Positions 51,015 to 59,872 of a stretch of 64,000 bases of DNA are shown here, one piece after another. The DNA lies in assembly GCA_016219275.1 (NCBI GenBank), contig JACRBM010000071.1:27060-91059 (forward strand). Direction: 5' to 3'. The position numbers and the translations under genes were made by a program. The notes under the pieces are model-generated. The model was given only the letters and a program-made list of their open reading frames with translations. It searched no databases and was not told where the DNA came from. The DNA comes from Chloroflexota bacterium (GTDB lineage: Bacteria > Chloroflexota > Anaerolineae > UBA4142). Every line of letters begins with the position of its first letter. The stretch's first letter is position 1.

Positions 51015-54000
51015 ATGCGTCCCTTCAAGTTCAAAATTCGACGACCCAGTTCCGTCGTCCTTTCGCTTGCTTTGGCGCTTCTATTTCTGATTGGCATGCA
51101 ACCTCAACCGATCTTCGCTGTTTCGCCGAACGTCGTAATCAGCCAAGTGTATGGCGGCGGTGGGAATAGTGGTGCGCCATACACAAACGATTTTGTCGAG
51201 TTATTCAATCGCGGAACCACGACCGTTTCGCTGAGTGGTTGGTCAATTCAGTACACCAGTGCGAATGGCACCGGTAACTTTGGCTCGGCGACCAACCTAA
51301 TCACGCCCTTGTCGGGTTCGCTTGCGCCAGGTCAGTACTTGCTGGTGCAAGAAGCATCCCAGGCAGCAGTTGGCGCGCCACTACCAACGCCTGACGTGAC
51401 AGATGCTACGCCGATCAACATGGCTGCCGGGGGTGGCAAAGTTGCGTTGGTGAACACGTCCACACCACTTGGCTGCAATGGCAGTTCAACCCCGTGCACG
51501 CCCGCCGCGCTGGCGACCATCGTTGATCTGGTCGGTCTCGATGGCGCTAATTTCTTCGAAGGCTCGGGGGCGGGACCTACGACTAACAACACGACCTCTG
51601 CGTTTCGCGCGGTTAACGGATGTACGGACACGGACAACAACGCCGCCGACTTTGCCGCTGCCGCGCCAAATCCTCGCAACACGGCTTCTTCGACGTTCAA
51701 TTGCAGCGGTACAGTAGTTAGCAGTACCAGTCCTGCCAATAACGCCATCAACGTGGCAGTCAATGCGAATGTGAATATCAACTTCAACCAGGCAGTGATC
51801 GTCACCGGCAGTTGGTTCGGCATTTCCTGCGCGACCAGCGGAGCGCACCCAGCCGCGGTCAGTGGCGGACCCCAATCGTTTGCCCTCGATCCCAACACCG
51901 ATTTCGTCAATGGCGAGGTTTGCACGGTTACGATCATCGCAAGCCAGGTCAGCGGCATGGCGGCGAACCATGCTTTCTCATTCACGACGATTCCGTCTCT
52001 CGTCGCGATTCATGACATTCAGGGCGCGACCCACATCTCACCAAAGAATAACATGCTCGTCGCGACCACTGGCATCGTGATCGCCAAACGAAGCAATGGC
52101 TTTCACATTCAAGACCCGAATCCCGATAGCAACCTAGGAACGTCGGAAGGGCTTTTCATCTTCACGAGTTCAGCGCCCACCATCAATGTCGGCGATGCAG
52201 TCTTTGTGACCGGCACGGTCAAAGAGTTTCGCCCGGGCGGTGCAGGTGGCTTGGGCAATTTGACGACAACGGAAATTGACAACCCAGGTCGCGCGGTCAC
52301 GGTCCAGTCGAACGGCAATCCACTGCCAGCGGCAACCGTCATCGGCGCCGGCGGGAGAGTTCCGCCGACCACCGTCATTAACGATGACGGTACAGGCGAT
52401 GTCGAGAACAGCGGCTCGTTCGACGCGGCAACTGATGGGATTGATTTCTACGAAAGTCTCGAGAGCATGTTAGTCCAAGTCAATCAAGCGGTCGTAGTGG
52501 GACCCTGGACGAACTTTGGCTCGAACCGTGAAATTCCGGTCATCGGCGACAATGGCGCGAATGCCAGCGTCCGGACCGCGCGTAGCGGCATCATCATCCG
52601 CGCGAACGATTTCAACCCAGAGCGAATCATCCTCAACGACTTGATAGCGGGTGGTCCGACGTTTGCGTCGGCAAATGTCAACGACAAGTTCCCCGGCGCC
52701 ATCGTTGGCGTGATAGACTACTCCTTCGGCAATTTCAAGTTGCAAGTGATTTCGATGCCAGCGGTTTCCTCCGGTGGCTTGACGCAAGAAGTGACCGCTT
52801 CTCCCACTGCCTATCAACTCAGCGTTGGCACGTTCAACGTCGAGAATCTTGCCCCAACCAATCTGCCTTCCAAGTTCAGCACGCTGGCGACTCTGATCGT
52901 CAATAACCTAAAAGCGCCAGACATCATCGCCGTCGAGGAAGTCCAAGATAACTCTGGCGCGACCAACAATGGCATAGTAGATGCGACGACGACATGGACG
53001 ATGTTGATCAACGCGATTACAACCGCCGGGGGACCTCCGTACCAATTTCGCCAGATCGATCCAGTCAACAACCAGGATGGCGGCGCACCGGGTGGCAACA
53101 TTCGCCAAGGATTCTTGTTCCGCACTGATCGCGGGCTAACCTTCGTTGATCGTGTGGGTGGGACTTCGACCAATGCAACGGGAGTTACCGGAAGTGGCGC
53201 CAGCACACAACTCACTTTCAGCCCAGGTCGAATTGATCCAACCAATGCGGCGTTCACTACCAGCCGCAAACCTCTCGCGGGCGAGTTCACCTTCAAAGGC
53301 GACAAGGTGTTTGTGGTTGCGAATCACTGGAACTCAAAGGGCGGTGATCAACCTTTGTTTGGTCACTTCCAACCGCCTTCGCTTGTTTCTCAAGTCCAGC
53401 GCGACCAGCAGGCAACAATCGTCAAGAACTTTGTGAGCTCACTACTCGCGGCGGATTCCAATGCAAACGTGGTCGTGTTGGGAGACCTCAACGACTTTGA
53501 GTTCTCGAATCCGCTCAACCTCTTGAAGAGCGCCCCGTTGAACGACCTGATCGAAACCTTGGCGCAGAATGAACGTTACACATACGTCTTTGAGGGTAAC
53601 TCACAAACCCTCGACCACACGCTTGTGAGCAACGGCATATTCGCTCGCCCGCGCGCCTTCGATGTCGTTCACGTCAATTCCGAGTTTGCCGCTCACGCAA
53701 GCGATCACGAACCCCAGGTATCGCGCCTGTGCGTGGATCGCACCGCGCCGACGCTAAATGTTGGCGTCTCCCCCAACTCGCTGTGGCCACCGAATCACAA
53801 GTATGTGGATGTCAAAGCAACAGTGACCAAGAGCGACAATGCGGACCCCAGTCCGAGTCTAGCGTTGGTCTCGGTTACCTCCAATGAACCGGACAATGGT
53901 CTCGGTGACGGCGATACCGCCAACGATATCGTGACCGTGGACGACTTTAATTTCAAGTTACGCGCCGAGCGGTCAGGCAACGGCAACGGACGCATCTACA

Positions 54001-54086
54001 CCATCACTTACAGATTGACTGACGCGTGCGGTAATGTCACGACAAAGAATGCGACGGTGAGTGTGCCACTTAACCAAGGCAACTAG
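51015..54086 (+). CDS. Secreted multidomain nuclease/phosphatase (EEP fold)
   Basis: 1,023 residues with a signal peptide to about 36. Order: lamin-tail domain about 38-170 (VVISQVYGGGGNSGAPYTND), a bacterial Ig-like domain about 230-325, an OB-like YhcR-type domain about 330-590 (GIVIAKRSNGFHIQDPNP), an endonuclease/exonuclease/phosphatase domain about 610-925 (GTFNVENLAPTN, IIAVEEVQDN, ANHWNSKGGD, VLGDLNDFE, HASDHEPQV with the metal-binding and catalytic Asp, Asn and His), and a C-terminal beta domain. AGGAGG precedes the ATG. It would degrade extracellular DNA for phosphate or carbon. Confidence 0.93.
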   Translation: MRPFKFKIRRPSSVVLSLALALLFLIGMQPQPIFAVSPNVVISQVYGGGGNSGAPYTNDFVELFNRGTTTVSLSGWSIQYTSANGTGNFGSATNLITPLSGSLAPGQYLLVQEASQAAVGAPLPTPDVTDATPINMAAGGGKVALVNTSTPLGCNGSSTPCTPAALATIVDLVGLDGANFFEGSGAGPTTNNTTSAFRAVNGCTDTDNNAADFAAAAPNPRNTASSTFNCSGTVVSSTSPANNAINVAVNANVNINFNQAVIVTGSWFGISCATSGAHPAAVSGGPQSFALDPNTDFVNGEVCTVTIIASQVSGMAANHAFSFTTIPSLVAIHDIQGATHISPKNNMLVATTGIVIAKRSNGFHIQDPNPDSNLGTSEGLFIFTSSAPTINVGDAVFVTGTVKEFRPGGAGGLGNLTTTEIDNPGRAVTVQSNGNPLPAATVIGAGGRVPPTTVINDDGTGDVENSGSFDAATDGIDFYESLESMLVQVNQAVVVGPWTNFGSNREIPVIGDNGANASVRTARSGIIIRANDFNPERIILNDLIAGGPTFASANVNDKFPGAIVGVIDYSFGNFKLQVISMPAVSSGGLTQEVTASPTAYQLSVGTFNVENLAPTNLPSKFSTLATLIVNNLKAPDIIAVEEVQDNSGATNNGIVDATTTWTMLINAITTAGGPPYQFRQIDPVNNQDGGAPGGNIRQGFLFRTDRGLTFVDRVGGTSTNATGVTGSGASTQLTFSPGRIDPTNAAFTTSRKPLAGEFTFKGDKVFVVANHWNSKGGDQPLFGHFQPPSLVSQVQRDQQATIVKNFVSSLLAADSNANVVVLGDLNDFEFSNPLNLLKSAPLNDLIETLAQNERYTYVFEGNSQTLDHTLVSNGIFARPRAFDVVHVNSEFAAHASDHEPQVSRLCVDRTAPTLNVGVSPNSLWPPNHKYVDVKATVTKSDNADPSPSLALVSVTSNEPDNGLGDGDTANDIVTVDDFNFKLRAERSGNGNGRIYTITYRLTDACGNVTTKNATVSVPLNQGN

Positions 54087-54109
54087 ACGGACCGCCTTCA
54101 AAACAACTA

Positions 54110-54141
54110 GTCGGGTGTGTGAATAGCACACCCGACTTTCA
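54110..54141 (+). terminator. Terminator of the nuclease gene
   Basis: AGTCGGGTGTG and CACACCCGACT are perfect arms with a seven-base loop, followed by TT. It lies 24 bases past the stop codon. Confidence 0.8.
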
Positions 54142-54172
54142 AATCCCATCGCAGAGGACAATACTTTCGCCA

Positions 54173-54205
54173 AAAACCAGGTTTCTCGGAGAAACCTGGT
54201 TTTTG
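54173..54205. terminator. Second bidirectional terminator hairpin
   Basis: AAAAACCAGGTTTCT and AGAAACCTGGTTTTT form a perfect 15-base stem with a three-base loop, with A and T ends on both sides. It can stop transcription from the nuclease gene and from the minus-strand respiratory genes. Confidence 0.8.
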
Positions 54206-54269
54206 ACATCGAGTCCCAAATTTTGCGTTTGGGGGCTGGGTTTGCGTCTGATCGCGATGGTTTCTCTTT

Positions 54270-54581
54270 CTACACTGAACTACCTTTGGGGTCATGACAT
54301 TTGGCGCAACACGCCTTGCAATAGTCGGTGTCGAATGGCTCGGGATGCTGGGGACCTTCGTCAAGATGCCAAATCGTGTTGCCGTGACAATCGGTACAGT
54401 TCGTGTCAATTTTCGGTTCTGATGTTTCGGCGCCGATTTGGAAGGTCATAAAACCGATCGCGGGTCTGCTCACATCAGGCAATTTGCCGGCAACGGGCTA
54501 GATCCATACGTAGACCATGTACGTCCCAGCGGGCAGACCCTTCACATCGTCTATTGGAGCGATGTAGATCGCCACATCCAT
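54270..54581 (-). pseudogene. Multihaem cytochrome remnant with in-frame amber stop
   Basis: The frame opens at ATG 54581 with VKGLPAGTYMVYVWI, the closing strand pattern of OmcA/MtrC-like domains, hits TAG at 54498-54500, and continues in the same frame with haem-type motifs CTDCHG and CAKCHD, plus a CKAC pair lacking the His. Total 104 codons. It is only the start of a multihaem cytochrome and lacks a signal peptide, so it is a decayed gene at the end of the respiratory operon. Confidence 0.7.
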
Positions 54582-54607
54582 ATAGCATGATCGCGAAAAT
54601 TACACTG

Positions 54608-55531
54608 TCACCTTGCTCTCGTCGTCCATGTGTTCTCGCGCTTTGCGCTCGACCCAGCTTTCCAAATTCCGACTACTTGCGACACGACGTAGCCGTACGC
54701 TGACCACACACCCAGCACGACAAGCGCAATGATCAGCGTCGGCACAAGCGGCGGATTCGGTGTTACCAAACTACCTTCGGGCGGCAGTAACGGCTCATCG
54801 CCGACCGATAAGCGCACGCCGCCGAGATTCAGAGGGCTTGATGCTGACGCAACTACCGGTTGTTGGAGAACGATTTTGCCGGCGCTTGATCCCAGGTTCT
54901 TGTCGCCCTTGAAATTCACATCTACTTCGCGCGCGGCTTCTGGCACTGCGCCTAGAAAGAGCGTTGCGTTACCAGAGTTATCCGTCTTGACTGTTCCCAA
55001 ATCCAGGTTACCCAATGTAGTCACGCGCGCAAATGCAACCGACGCGCCGACCACCGGCGAGCCATCGTTTCTTTGCAGTAGCGCATTCACCAACGCACTA
55101 CCTTCGGCATTGGTCGCTTGCGTAACCGTCATCCGAGTCTGGGCGTACGCGGCGTCTGTCGTTGTTGACTCTGGGGCGGGCGCGGGCGCTGATGCGCTCG
55201 ACGCGGTGCGTGAACGCAGGTACGCCACAATGTCCGCAATTTGAGCATCACTCAGCGAACCGCCTTTTGCTTTGCTCCACGCCGGCATACCCTTGGCGAC
55301 AATGCCTTCGCCGGTAATTTGCGCGATGGCGTCATCGCTGTGACCGCCCAAGTACTTTTCGTCGCCGATGGCGGACGCATAGCCGCCCTTGCCGCCGGCG
55401 CCGTGGCACGCCGCACAGTACGTCGCAAAAGTTTTCGCGCCCGGCGGATCGTCCGCTCGCGCGATGGGCGCAAGATAAACGGACAACGAGACCAGCGCGA
55501 CGAATAGCGCCAAAATTTTTCGCCTAGACAT
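54608..55531 (-). CDS. Membrane-anchored cytochrome c with Ig-like domain
   Basis: 307 residues with a signal peptide to about 27 (LALFVALVSLSVYLAPIARA). A class I cytochrome c domain follows (CAACHG near 39, axial Met probably in KGMPAW near 80), then an Ala/Pro-rich linker, an Ig/carboxypeptidase-regulatory-like beta domain about 135-235, and a C-terminal membrane helix about 262-283. It is anchored outside and would accept electrons from the NrfD/FeS pair. The ATG with GGAGG upstream overlaps the NrfD stop by eight bases. Confidence 0.88.
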   Translation of the reverse strand: MSRRKILALFVALVSLSVYLAPIARADDPPGAKTFATYCAACHGAGGKGGYASAIGDEKYLGGHSDDAIAQITGEGIVAKGMPAWSKAKGGSLSDAQIADIVAYLRSRTASSASAPAPAPESTTTDAAYAQTRMTVTQATNAEGSALVNALLQRNDGSPVVGASVAFARVTTLGNLDLGTVKTDNSGNATLFLGAVPEAAREVDVNFKGDKNLGSSAGKIVLQQPVVASASSPLNLGGVRLSVGDEPLLPPEGSLVTPNPPLVPTLIIALVVLGVWSAYGYVVSQVVGIWKAGSSAKRENTWTTRAR

Positions 55532-57071
55532 TCGCGCCTCCTTCGGCAACGTGCGCGGTCACTGGCGTGTGCGCTTCTTCCGATGTTTCCCAGATCGAAA
55601 CGACCGGGAACATTTTCGAAAAGAGCGTGTACAACAGAATGAACATCGCGAACGCGCCAGCGGTGATTGACCACTCGACCCAGGTTGGCGTGTACTGCGC
55701 CCATTCCGACGGCACGTTTTGAATCGGAATGCGCGGGTTGTAGAGCGTCGGCACAATGATAATGTAGCGTTTGAGCCACATCGCAATGTTGATCAAAAGC
55801 GATGCCGTAGCAATCGTGGCGAGCGGATGACGCTTCATCACCGGCAACATGAGCCAGAACAAGCCGCCGAGCGCGATGACAATACTCAACACGCGCAAGG
55901 TGGACCAAAGAGAAGTAACTTGAAAATCTGCCGATGCGCCGGTGGGCGCAAATGCCATCACCGCGAACACCGCGACGGCAGCCATCGCGGCAAGTGGACG
56001 CAGTACCAGCTGTGCGGCAGATTGCTTTGCCGCGATCTGGATCAGGTTTGGTAATGCCAGCATCAGACCGGGAAAGATAAACCCACCCAGGATCATTGCC
56101 CAGAAAATCGGGGCAAAATCGCCGACGAACAACATTTGCACCACGCCTTGATCGGCGACATCGTTGCCATAGGTCATCGTCAGATATTCGCTCAAGGTAA
56201 AGTAGATGTACACCACATCCATCACGAGCAGCAGGAGACCCAGGTTGCGAAACACTTTTTCGGTGAGGTACGCTTCCAGATGATACACGCGGCGGAAGAT
56301 CACCATCGCGATCAAAATCGCGGCGATGCCGGAGAAGATCGCGCCGACGACAAAGTACGGACCGAAAATCGTGCTGTGCCACCCGGGACGCATCGTCATG
56401 CCGAAAATCCACGACACGACGGTATGCACTGACACCGCGACCGGGATAATCAAAACTGCCATAATCCCGACGCCTTTTTCCAAGCGGCGTTTTTGTTCCG
56501 CGTCACCGCGCCAATCCAACGATAGTGTACGATAGATGAATCGTTTCCACGCCGGCGCGTCGGTCAACCGATCGCGACACTCTGCCAGGTCAGGAATCAT
56601 TGGCAAGTACAGATACAACATACTGCCGGCGATGTACGTCGTGATCGAAATCAAATCCCAGAGGATCGGCGATTGGATGCGCCCGTACTGCAAGAGATTG
56701 AGCAAGCGTTCGGGATGACCCATGTCAATGATAATCATCGGTCCGCCGATCAACAGCGCAAACACCGTGATCGCTTCCGCCATGCGCGTGATGGGACGAC
56801 GCCACTCTGCGCCAGTGACGCGCAGGATCGCGGAGATGAGCGTGCCGGCGTGGCTGATACCGATGAAGAAAACAAAGTTGGTCATGTAGATGCCCCAGAA
56901 AATGTAATCGCGCAAACCGGTGACGACGAGTCCGTCGCGCAGTTGTACGGAGTACGCATACGCCGCCCAGCCAATCACGGCGAACAAAATCGCGACGAAT
57001 CCGTAGAATTTCCAACTGTTCGATCTCAATGGCTGAAATAAAATGTCTTCTTTTTGTAGTTGACGAAACAT
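55524..57071 (-). CDS. NrfD/PsrC-type membrane quinol-oxidoreductase subunit
   Basis: 515 residues, about ten membrane segments. NrfD-family proteins handle quinol in complexes such as polysulphide reductase and alternative complex III. Characteristic stretches: GLRDYIFWGIYMTNFVFFIG, GHPERLLNLL near residue 120, and a conserved Asp in IIDMGHPER. The gene follows the ferredoxin gene by 131 bases (a hairpin repeat) and overlaps the cytochrome gene. The three products should form a quinol-to-cytochrome electron-transfer complex at the membrane. Confidence 0.92.
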   Translation of the reverse strand: MFRQLQKEDILFQPLRSNSWKFYGFVAILFAVIGWAAYAYSVQLRDGLVVTGLRDYIFWGIYMTNFVFFIGISHAGTLISAILRVTGAEWRRPITRMAEAITVFALLIGGPMIIIDMGHPERLLNLLQYGRIQSPILWDLISITTYIAGSMLYLYLPMIPDLAECRDRLTDAPAWKRFIYRTLSLDWRGDAEQKRRLEKGVGIMAVLIIPVAVSVHTVVSWIFGMTMRPGWHSTIFGPYFVVGAIFSGIAAILIAMVIFRRVYHLEAYLTEKVFRNLGLLLLVMDVVYIYFTLSEYLTMTYGNDVADQGVVQMLFVGDFAPIFWAMILGGFIFPGLMLALPNLIQIAAKQSAAQLVLRPLAAMAAVAVFAVMAFAPTGASADFQVTSLWSTLRVLSIVIALGGLFWLMLPVMKRHPLATIATASLLINIAMWLKRYIIIVPTLYNPRIPIQNVPSEWAQYTPTWVEWSITAGAFAMFILLYTLFSKMFPVVSIWETSEEAHTPVTAHVAEGGANV

Positions 57072-57105
57072 GATGCCTCCAAAATTACTAACTGATGTTA
57101 CGCGG

Positions 57106-57178
57106 TGTCATTTCGAGCGAAGCGAGAAATCTCGGTTTTCGCAGGAGATTTCTCCTCGCTTCACTCGTCGAAATGACA
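57106..57178. repeat. GTCATTTCGAGCGAAG hairpin repeat
   Basis: GTCATTTCGAGCGAAGCGAG and AAATCTC on the left pair with GAGATTT and the mirrored CTCGCTTCACTCGTCGAAATGAC on the right. Repeats of this word are known from several bacterial phyla. It sits between the ferredoxin and NrfD genes. Confidence 0.75.
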
Positions 57179-57202
57179 TCTTTGCGTAAGGTGAGATAGC
57201 AA

Positions 57203-58096
57203 TTATCCTTTGGGTGCCGGATATATCCGGTCGCGCGGCGGGAGATACCACACGCGCGGCTCGGTGCCCAAATCTTCCATAAAGCGAAAGCCGCCTTTCT
57301 CGCGAATCAATTGCCTGAACGAAACGACCTCGCCCGCGTGATTCGCCACCGCATCTTCTAGTTGATCGCCGAAATAAATCGCGTCCATCTTGCACGCCGA
57401 TGCGCACGCGGGCAGTTTGCCTTCGCGTGCGTTCGCTGGGCAAAAGATACATTTCTCGACGACGCCTTTGCGGTGCGGATAATTCCACTCGACCGAATAT
57501 TTCTGCGCGACTTCCTCGGCGGTGTGCGGCGGCTCCGCCCAGTTGAAAAACCGCGAGCCGTACGGACACGCGGCGATGCAATAGCGACAGCCGATGCAGC
57601 GATCCTGATCAATCAACACGATGCCATCCTCGCGCTTGAACGTTGCGCCCACCGGGCATACTTTGGCGCACGGCGAGTTGTCACACTGCATACACGGACG
57701 CGGAAACCAGTACGCGCCGGCGATTTTGTTATCGCGATTCTCAAATACCTTGATCCACTCTTGACCGGGTGGCACAAAGTGCATCGCACTGCACGCCGCC
57801 GTACACTCCTTGCAGCCATCGCATTTGGCGAGATCAATGACCATCACCCAGCGATGCTTGCCGGGCGCGGCGGCAAGCGCGTCATGCGCGCGATGCATCG
57901 GCTCGCCGCTTGCATCGAGCAACTCGCCGGTCGTTTGCGCGTTGGCGCGAAACGCCGGAATCCGCGCAACCGTCGCGCCGACCGCGTTCAGCAAATCATC
58001 GAAGGTATGACTGCGCGCCGCGCCGAGCGTGGTCGCCGCGCCAGCCAACAGTGCGCCGAGTTTCAAGAATTGTCGCCGAGAAAATCGAGGTGCCAT
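57203..58096 (-). CDS. Tat-exported four-cluster ferredoxin (PsrB/NrfC-like)
   Basis: 297 residues. The Tat signal SRRQFLKLGALLAGAATTLG is at about 5-25. Four [4Fe-4S] groups are marked by CDGCKECTAAC, CMQCDNSPCAKVC, CIGCRYCIAAC and CIFCPANAREGKLPAC with CASAC. This is the typical electron-wire subunit partnering NrfD. ATG 58096 is chosen because the Tat signal begins there and AGGAG lies upstream; the frame is open to 58276 but that part overlaps the upstream gene. No molybdopterin catalytic subunit is in the window. Confidence 0.93.
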   Translation of the reverse strand: MAPRFSRRQFLKLGALLAGAATTLGAARSHTFDDLLNAVGATVARIPAFRANAQTTGELLDASGEPMHRAHDALAAAPGKHRWVMVIDLAKCDGCKECTAACSAMHFVPPGQEWIKVFENRDNKIAGAYWFPRPCMQCDNSPCAKVCPVGATFKREDGIVLIDQDRCIGCRYCIAACPYGSRFFNWAEPPHTAEEVAQKYSVEWNYPHRKGVVEKCIFCPANAREGKLPACASACKMDAIYFGDQLEDAVANHAGEVVSFRQLIREKGGFRFMEDLGTEPRVWYLPPRDRIYPAPKG

Positions 58097-58132
58097 ATTT
58101 GTCCTACTCCTCAGAGAGATTTGTGACGGATC

Positions 58133-58172
58133 ATCCTTGCGAAGGTTGTTTGGCTCTGACGCTTTGCAAGGT
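58133..58172. repeat. Degenerate CCTTGCGAAGG element
   Basis: CATCCTTGCGAAGGTTGTTTG is followed by CTTTGCAAGGTTTTGC, a degraded right arm. It fills the gap between the receiver-like and ferredoxin genes. Confidence 0.45.
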
Positions 58173-58187
58173 TTTGCGCATCGCGGA

Positions 58188-58535
58188 TCACACCGGCGCG
58201 CGGATCGCCGCCACCAAATCCTGGGTCGTGACCATGCGCCGTTGTTCCTGGTGATAAATGTGCAACTGATTGTCAATCAAACTCAGGTGAATGATTCGCA
58301 GGTTCTTCCTTTCGTACGCGAGCCGCGTAAGCCCCATCATTAACTTGATGTCCGCACCGTCGCCGTTGCCTTCGACCAGAACCACGTCCGGGTCGAGCGC
58401 GCGCACTTGCATCAGCGCAGTGTGCGGGTCCGTCTCCAGACCAACCAGGTCGAATCCTTCACGGCGCAACACGAGATTCACGGCTTCGCAGACGAGCCGG
58501 TTCACACAAATCAAAAAGACGCGCGGGCAATCCAT
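58188..58535 (-). CDS. Stand-alone degenerate receiver-like protein
   Basis: 115 residues with the alternating strand-helix layout of a response-regulator receiver (RVFLICVNRLVCEAVNLVL, ALDPDVVLVEGNG). The acidic pair is replaced (Asn12, Arg13) and the phospho-acceptor position holds Glu55, so it cannot be phosphorylated in the usual way. There is no output domain. It overlaps the cupredoxin stop in TAATG, so it is produced with the respiratory proteins. It could be a permanently active partner or an adaptor. Confidence 0.65.
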   Translation of the reverse strand: MDCPRVFLICVNRLVCEAVNLVLRREGFDLVGLETDPHTALMQVRALDPDVVLVEGNGDGADIKLMMGLTRLAYERKNLRIIHLSLIDNQLHIYHQEQRRMVTTQDLVAAIRAPV

Positions 58536-59047
58536 TAGCGACCTTCTTGCTTGGCGGTGAGACGCAACCCCAGCGAGTCGGCAATGATGTACGCACTGCC
58601 CATCACCAGACCAAGAATGAGGATGAGAAAATCCATTTGCAAAGGAAATGATTTTTGCGGCGTGGTCTGCGCGGCAATCACGTTGACCATCCCGCGCTTG
58701 GCGTGATCCGTCTGCTCACACTCGATGCGATAAACACCTGGCTCGAGCGTGAATTGAACGGGCTGGGATGTGTGGGAACCGATGACCGGGCTTGCGGCGA
58801 CATTCGCCTTGTCGGCGCTTTCGTAGGACTGAACGATCAATTTATGCGGCAATTCGCCGGCGTTGGTGATCACCAGTGTGACCGCTTTGCCCGGCGCTAC
58901 GACAAATTGCGACAGATTGATTTGATAATCCTTGAGCGTCACTTGGACAATTTGGGGCTCCGCCGATGCGCCCGTGTTGCCGGCGACGACGAACACAAGC
59001 AACAGCATAACTGTTACTGCGATCAAGACCTTGACCGGATGTGCCAT
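58535..59047 (-). CDS. Membrane-anchored cupredoxin (blue-copper protein)
   Basis: 170 residues: N-terminal signal/anchor at about 6-26, cupredoxin beta-barrel about 35-125, and a C-terminal membrane segment at about 140-160. Copper ligands are visible as His in ELPHKLIVQ and the Cys, His, Met set in IECEQTDHAKRGM. It should exchange electrons with the cytochrome c outside the membrane. GGAGGGAAGA precedes the ATG. It is the first gene of the respiratory operon, 105 bases after the terminator of the kinase-regulator pair. Confidence 0.85.
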   Translation of the reverse strand: MAHPVKVLIAVTVMLLLVFVVAGNTGASAEPQIVQVTLKDYQINLSQFVVAPGKAVTLVITNAGELPHKLIVQSYESADKANVAASPVIGSHTSQPVQFTLEPGVYRIECEQTDHAKRGMVNVIAAQTTPQKSFPLQMDFLILILGLVMGSAYIIADSLGLRLTAKQEGR

Positions 59048-59151
59048 TCTTCCCTCCCCTCGACACGCGAGGTCTGCCGAACCTCAGTGTCCAACACCAG
59101 AGTAATCCTTCTACGCGTCGAGGACAATCGTCTAGACAATGAATGCACAAC

Positions 59152-59178
59152 AAAAAAGACGCTCACTTTTGAGCGTCT
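59152..59178 (-). terminator. Rho-independent terminator after the response regulator
   Basis: On the minus strand AGACGCTCA, AAAG, TGAGCGTCT is followed by TTTTTTG. It lies 35 bases past the regulator stop and separates the sensory pair from the respiratory operon. Confidence 0.85.
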
Positions 59179-59212
59179 GGCTACGACAATCTGATTACGC
59201 GTGTAGTTAAAT

Positions 59213-59872
59213 TCACGACACGCGGTCGAGTAAACCTTTACGCATGGCGTACTGCATCAGTTCAGCACGACTATGCAGGTTCAGTCGCTGCATGATGCGC
59301 GTGCGGTGAGTCTGCACCGTGCTGGGGCTAATGACCAACTTGTCGGCGATGGCTTGGTTCGTATGTCCTTCCGCGATCAATTTGAGAACCTCGCGTTCGC
59401 GCACCGTCAAGCCGTCGTAACTGTTCTTTTCCTCGCCCGATTGCACCCGCGCGAGATAATCGTTGACGAGCCGGCGCGCGACCGACGGATACAAGAACAC
59501 ATCGCCGGCATAAACCGCGCGAATCGCCGCGAGCAAATCGGCGGACGCGGCTTTTTTCAACACATAGCCCGATGCGCCGGCGTTGAGCAACTGGAAAAAA
59601 TATTCGTCGCTCTCGTACATCGTCAAGCCGATCACGTGAATCTGCGGAAAATCGCGCTTGATGGCGCGCGTTGCCTCCAAGCCATTCAGGTGCGGCATCG
59701 CAATGTCAATCAGTACGACATCCGGCTTTAGTTCGCGCACCTTGGCGACCGCCTCCTGCCCGTCCGCCGCTTCACCCACAACTTGAATGTCCGGCTGCGC
59801 CTCCAGCAAAATCCGCACCCCTTCGCGCACGATGGTGTGATCGTCCGCCACCAAGACTCGAATTTTGTTCAT
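59213..59872 (-). CDS. NarL/FixJ-family response regulator
   Basis: 219 residues: receiver with Asp10, Asp11 and phospho-acceptor Asp56 ([12 protein letters not shown]), the switch Lys in YVLKKAAS near 105, and a LuxR helix-turn-helix at about 152-212 ([22 protein letters not shown], in parts). Its ATG overlaps the kinase stop in ATGA, so kinase and regulator are translationally coupled. The likely target is the adjacent respiratory operon. Confidence 0.95.
   Translation of the reverse strand: MNKIRVLVADDHTIVREGVRILLEAQPDIQVVGEAADGQEAVAKVRELKPDVVLIDIAMPHLNGLEATRAIKRDFPQIHVIGLTMYESDEYFFQLLNAGASGYVLKKAASADLLAAIRAVYAGDVFLYPSVARRLVNDYLARVQSGEEKNSYDGLTVREREVLKLIAEGHTNQAIADKLVISPSTVQTHRTRIMQRLNLHSRAELMQYAMRKGLLDRVS

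Noticed and set aside
58097..58276. Upstream extension of the Tat ferredoxin to 58276
   Set aside because: It would overlap the receiver-like gene and place the Tat signal at residue 60, where it could not act.
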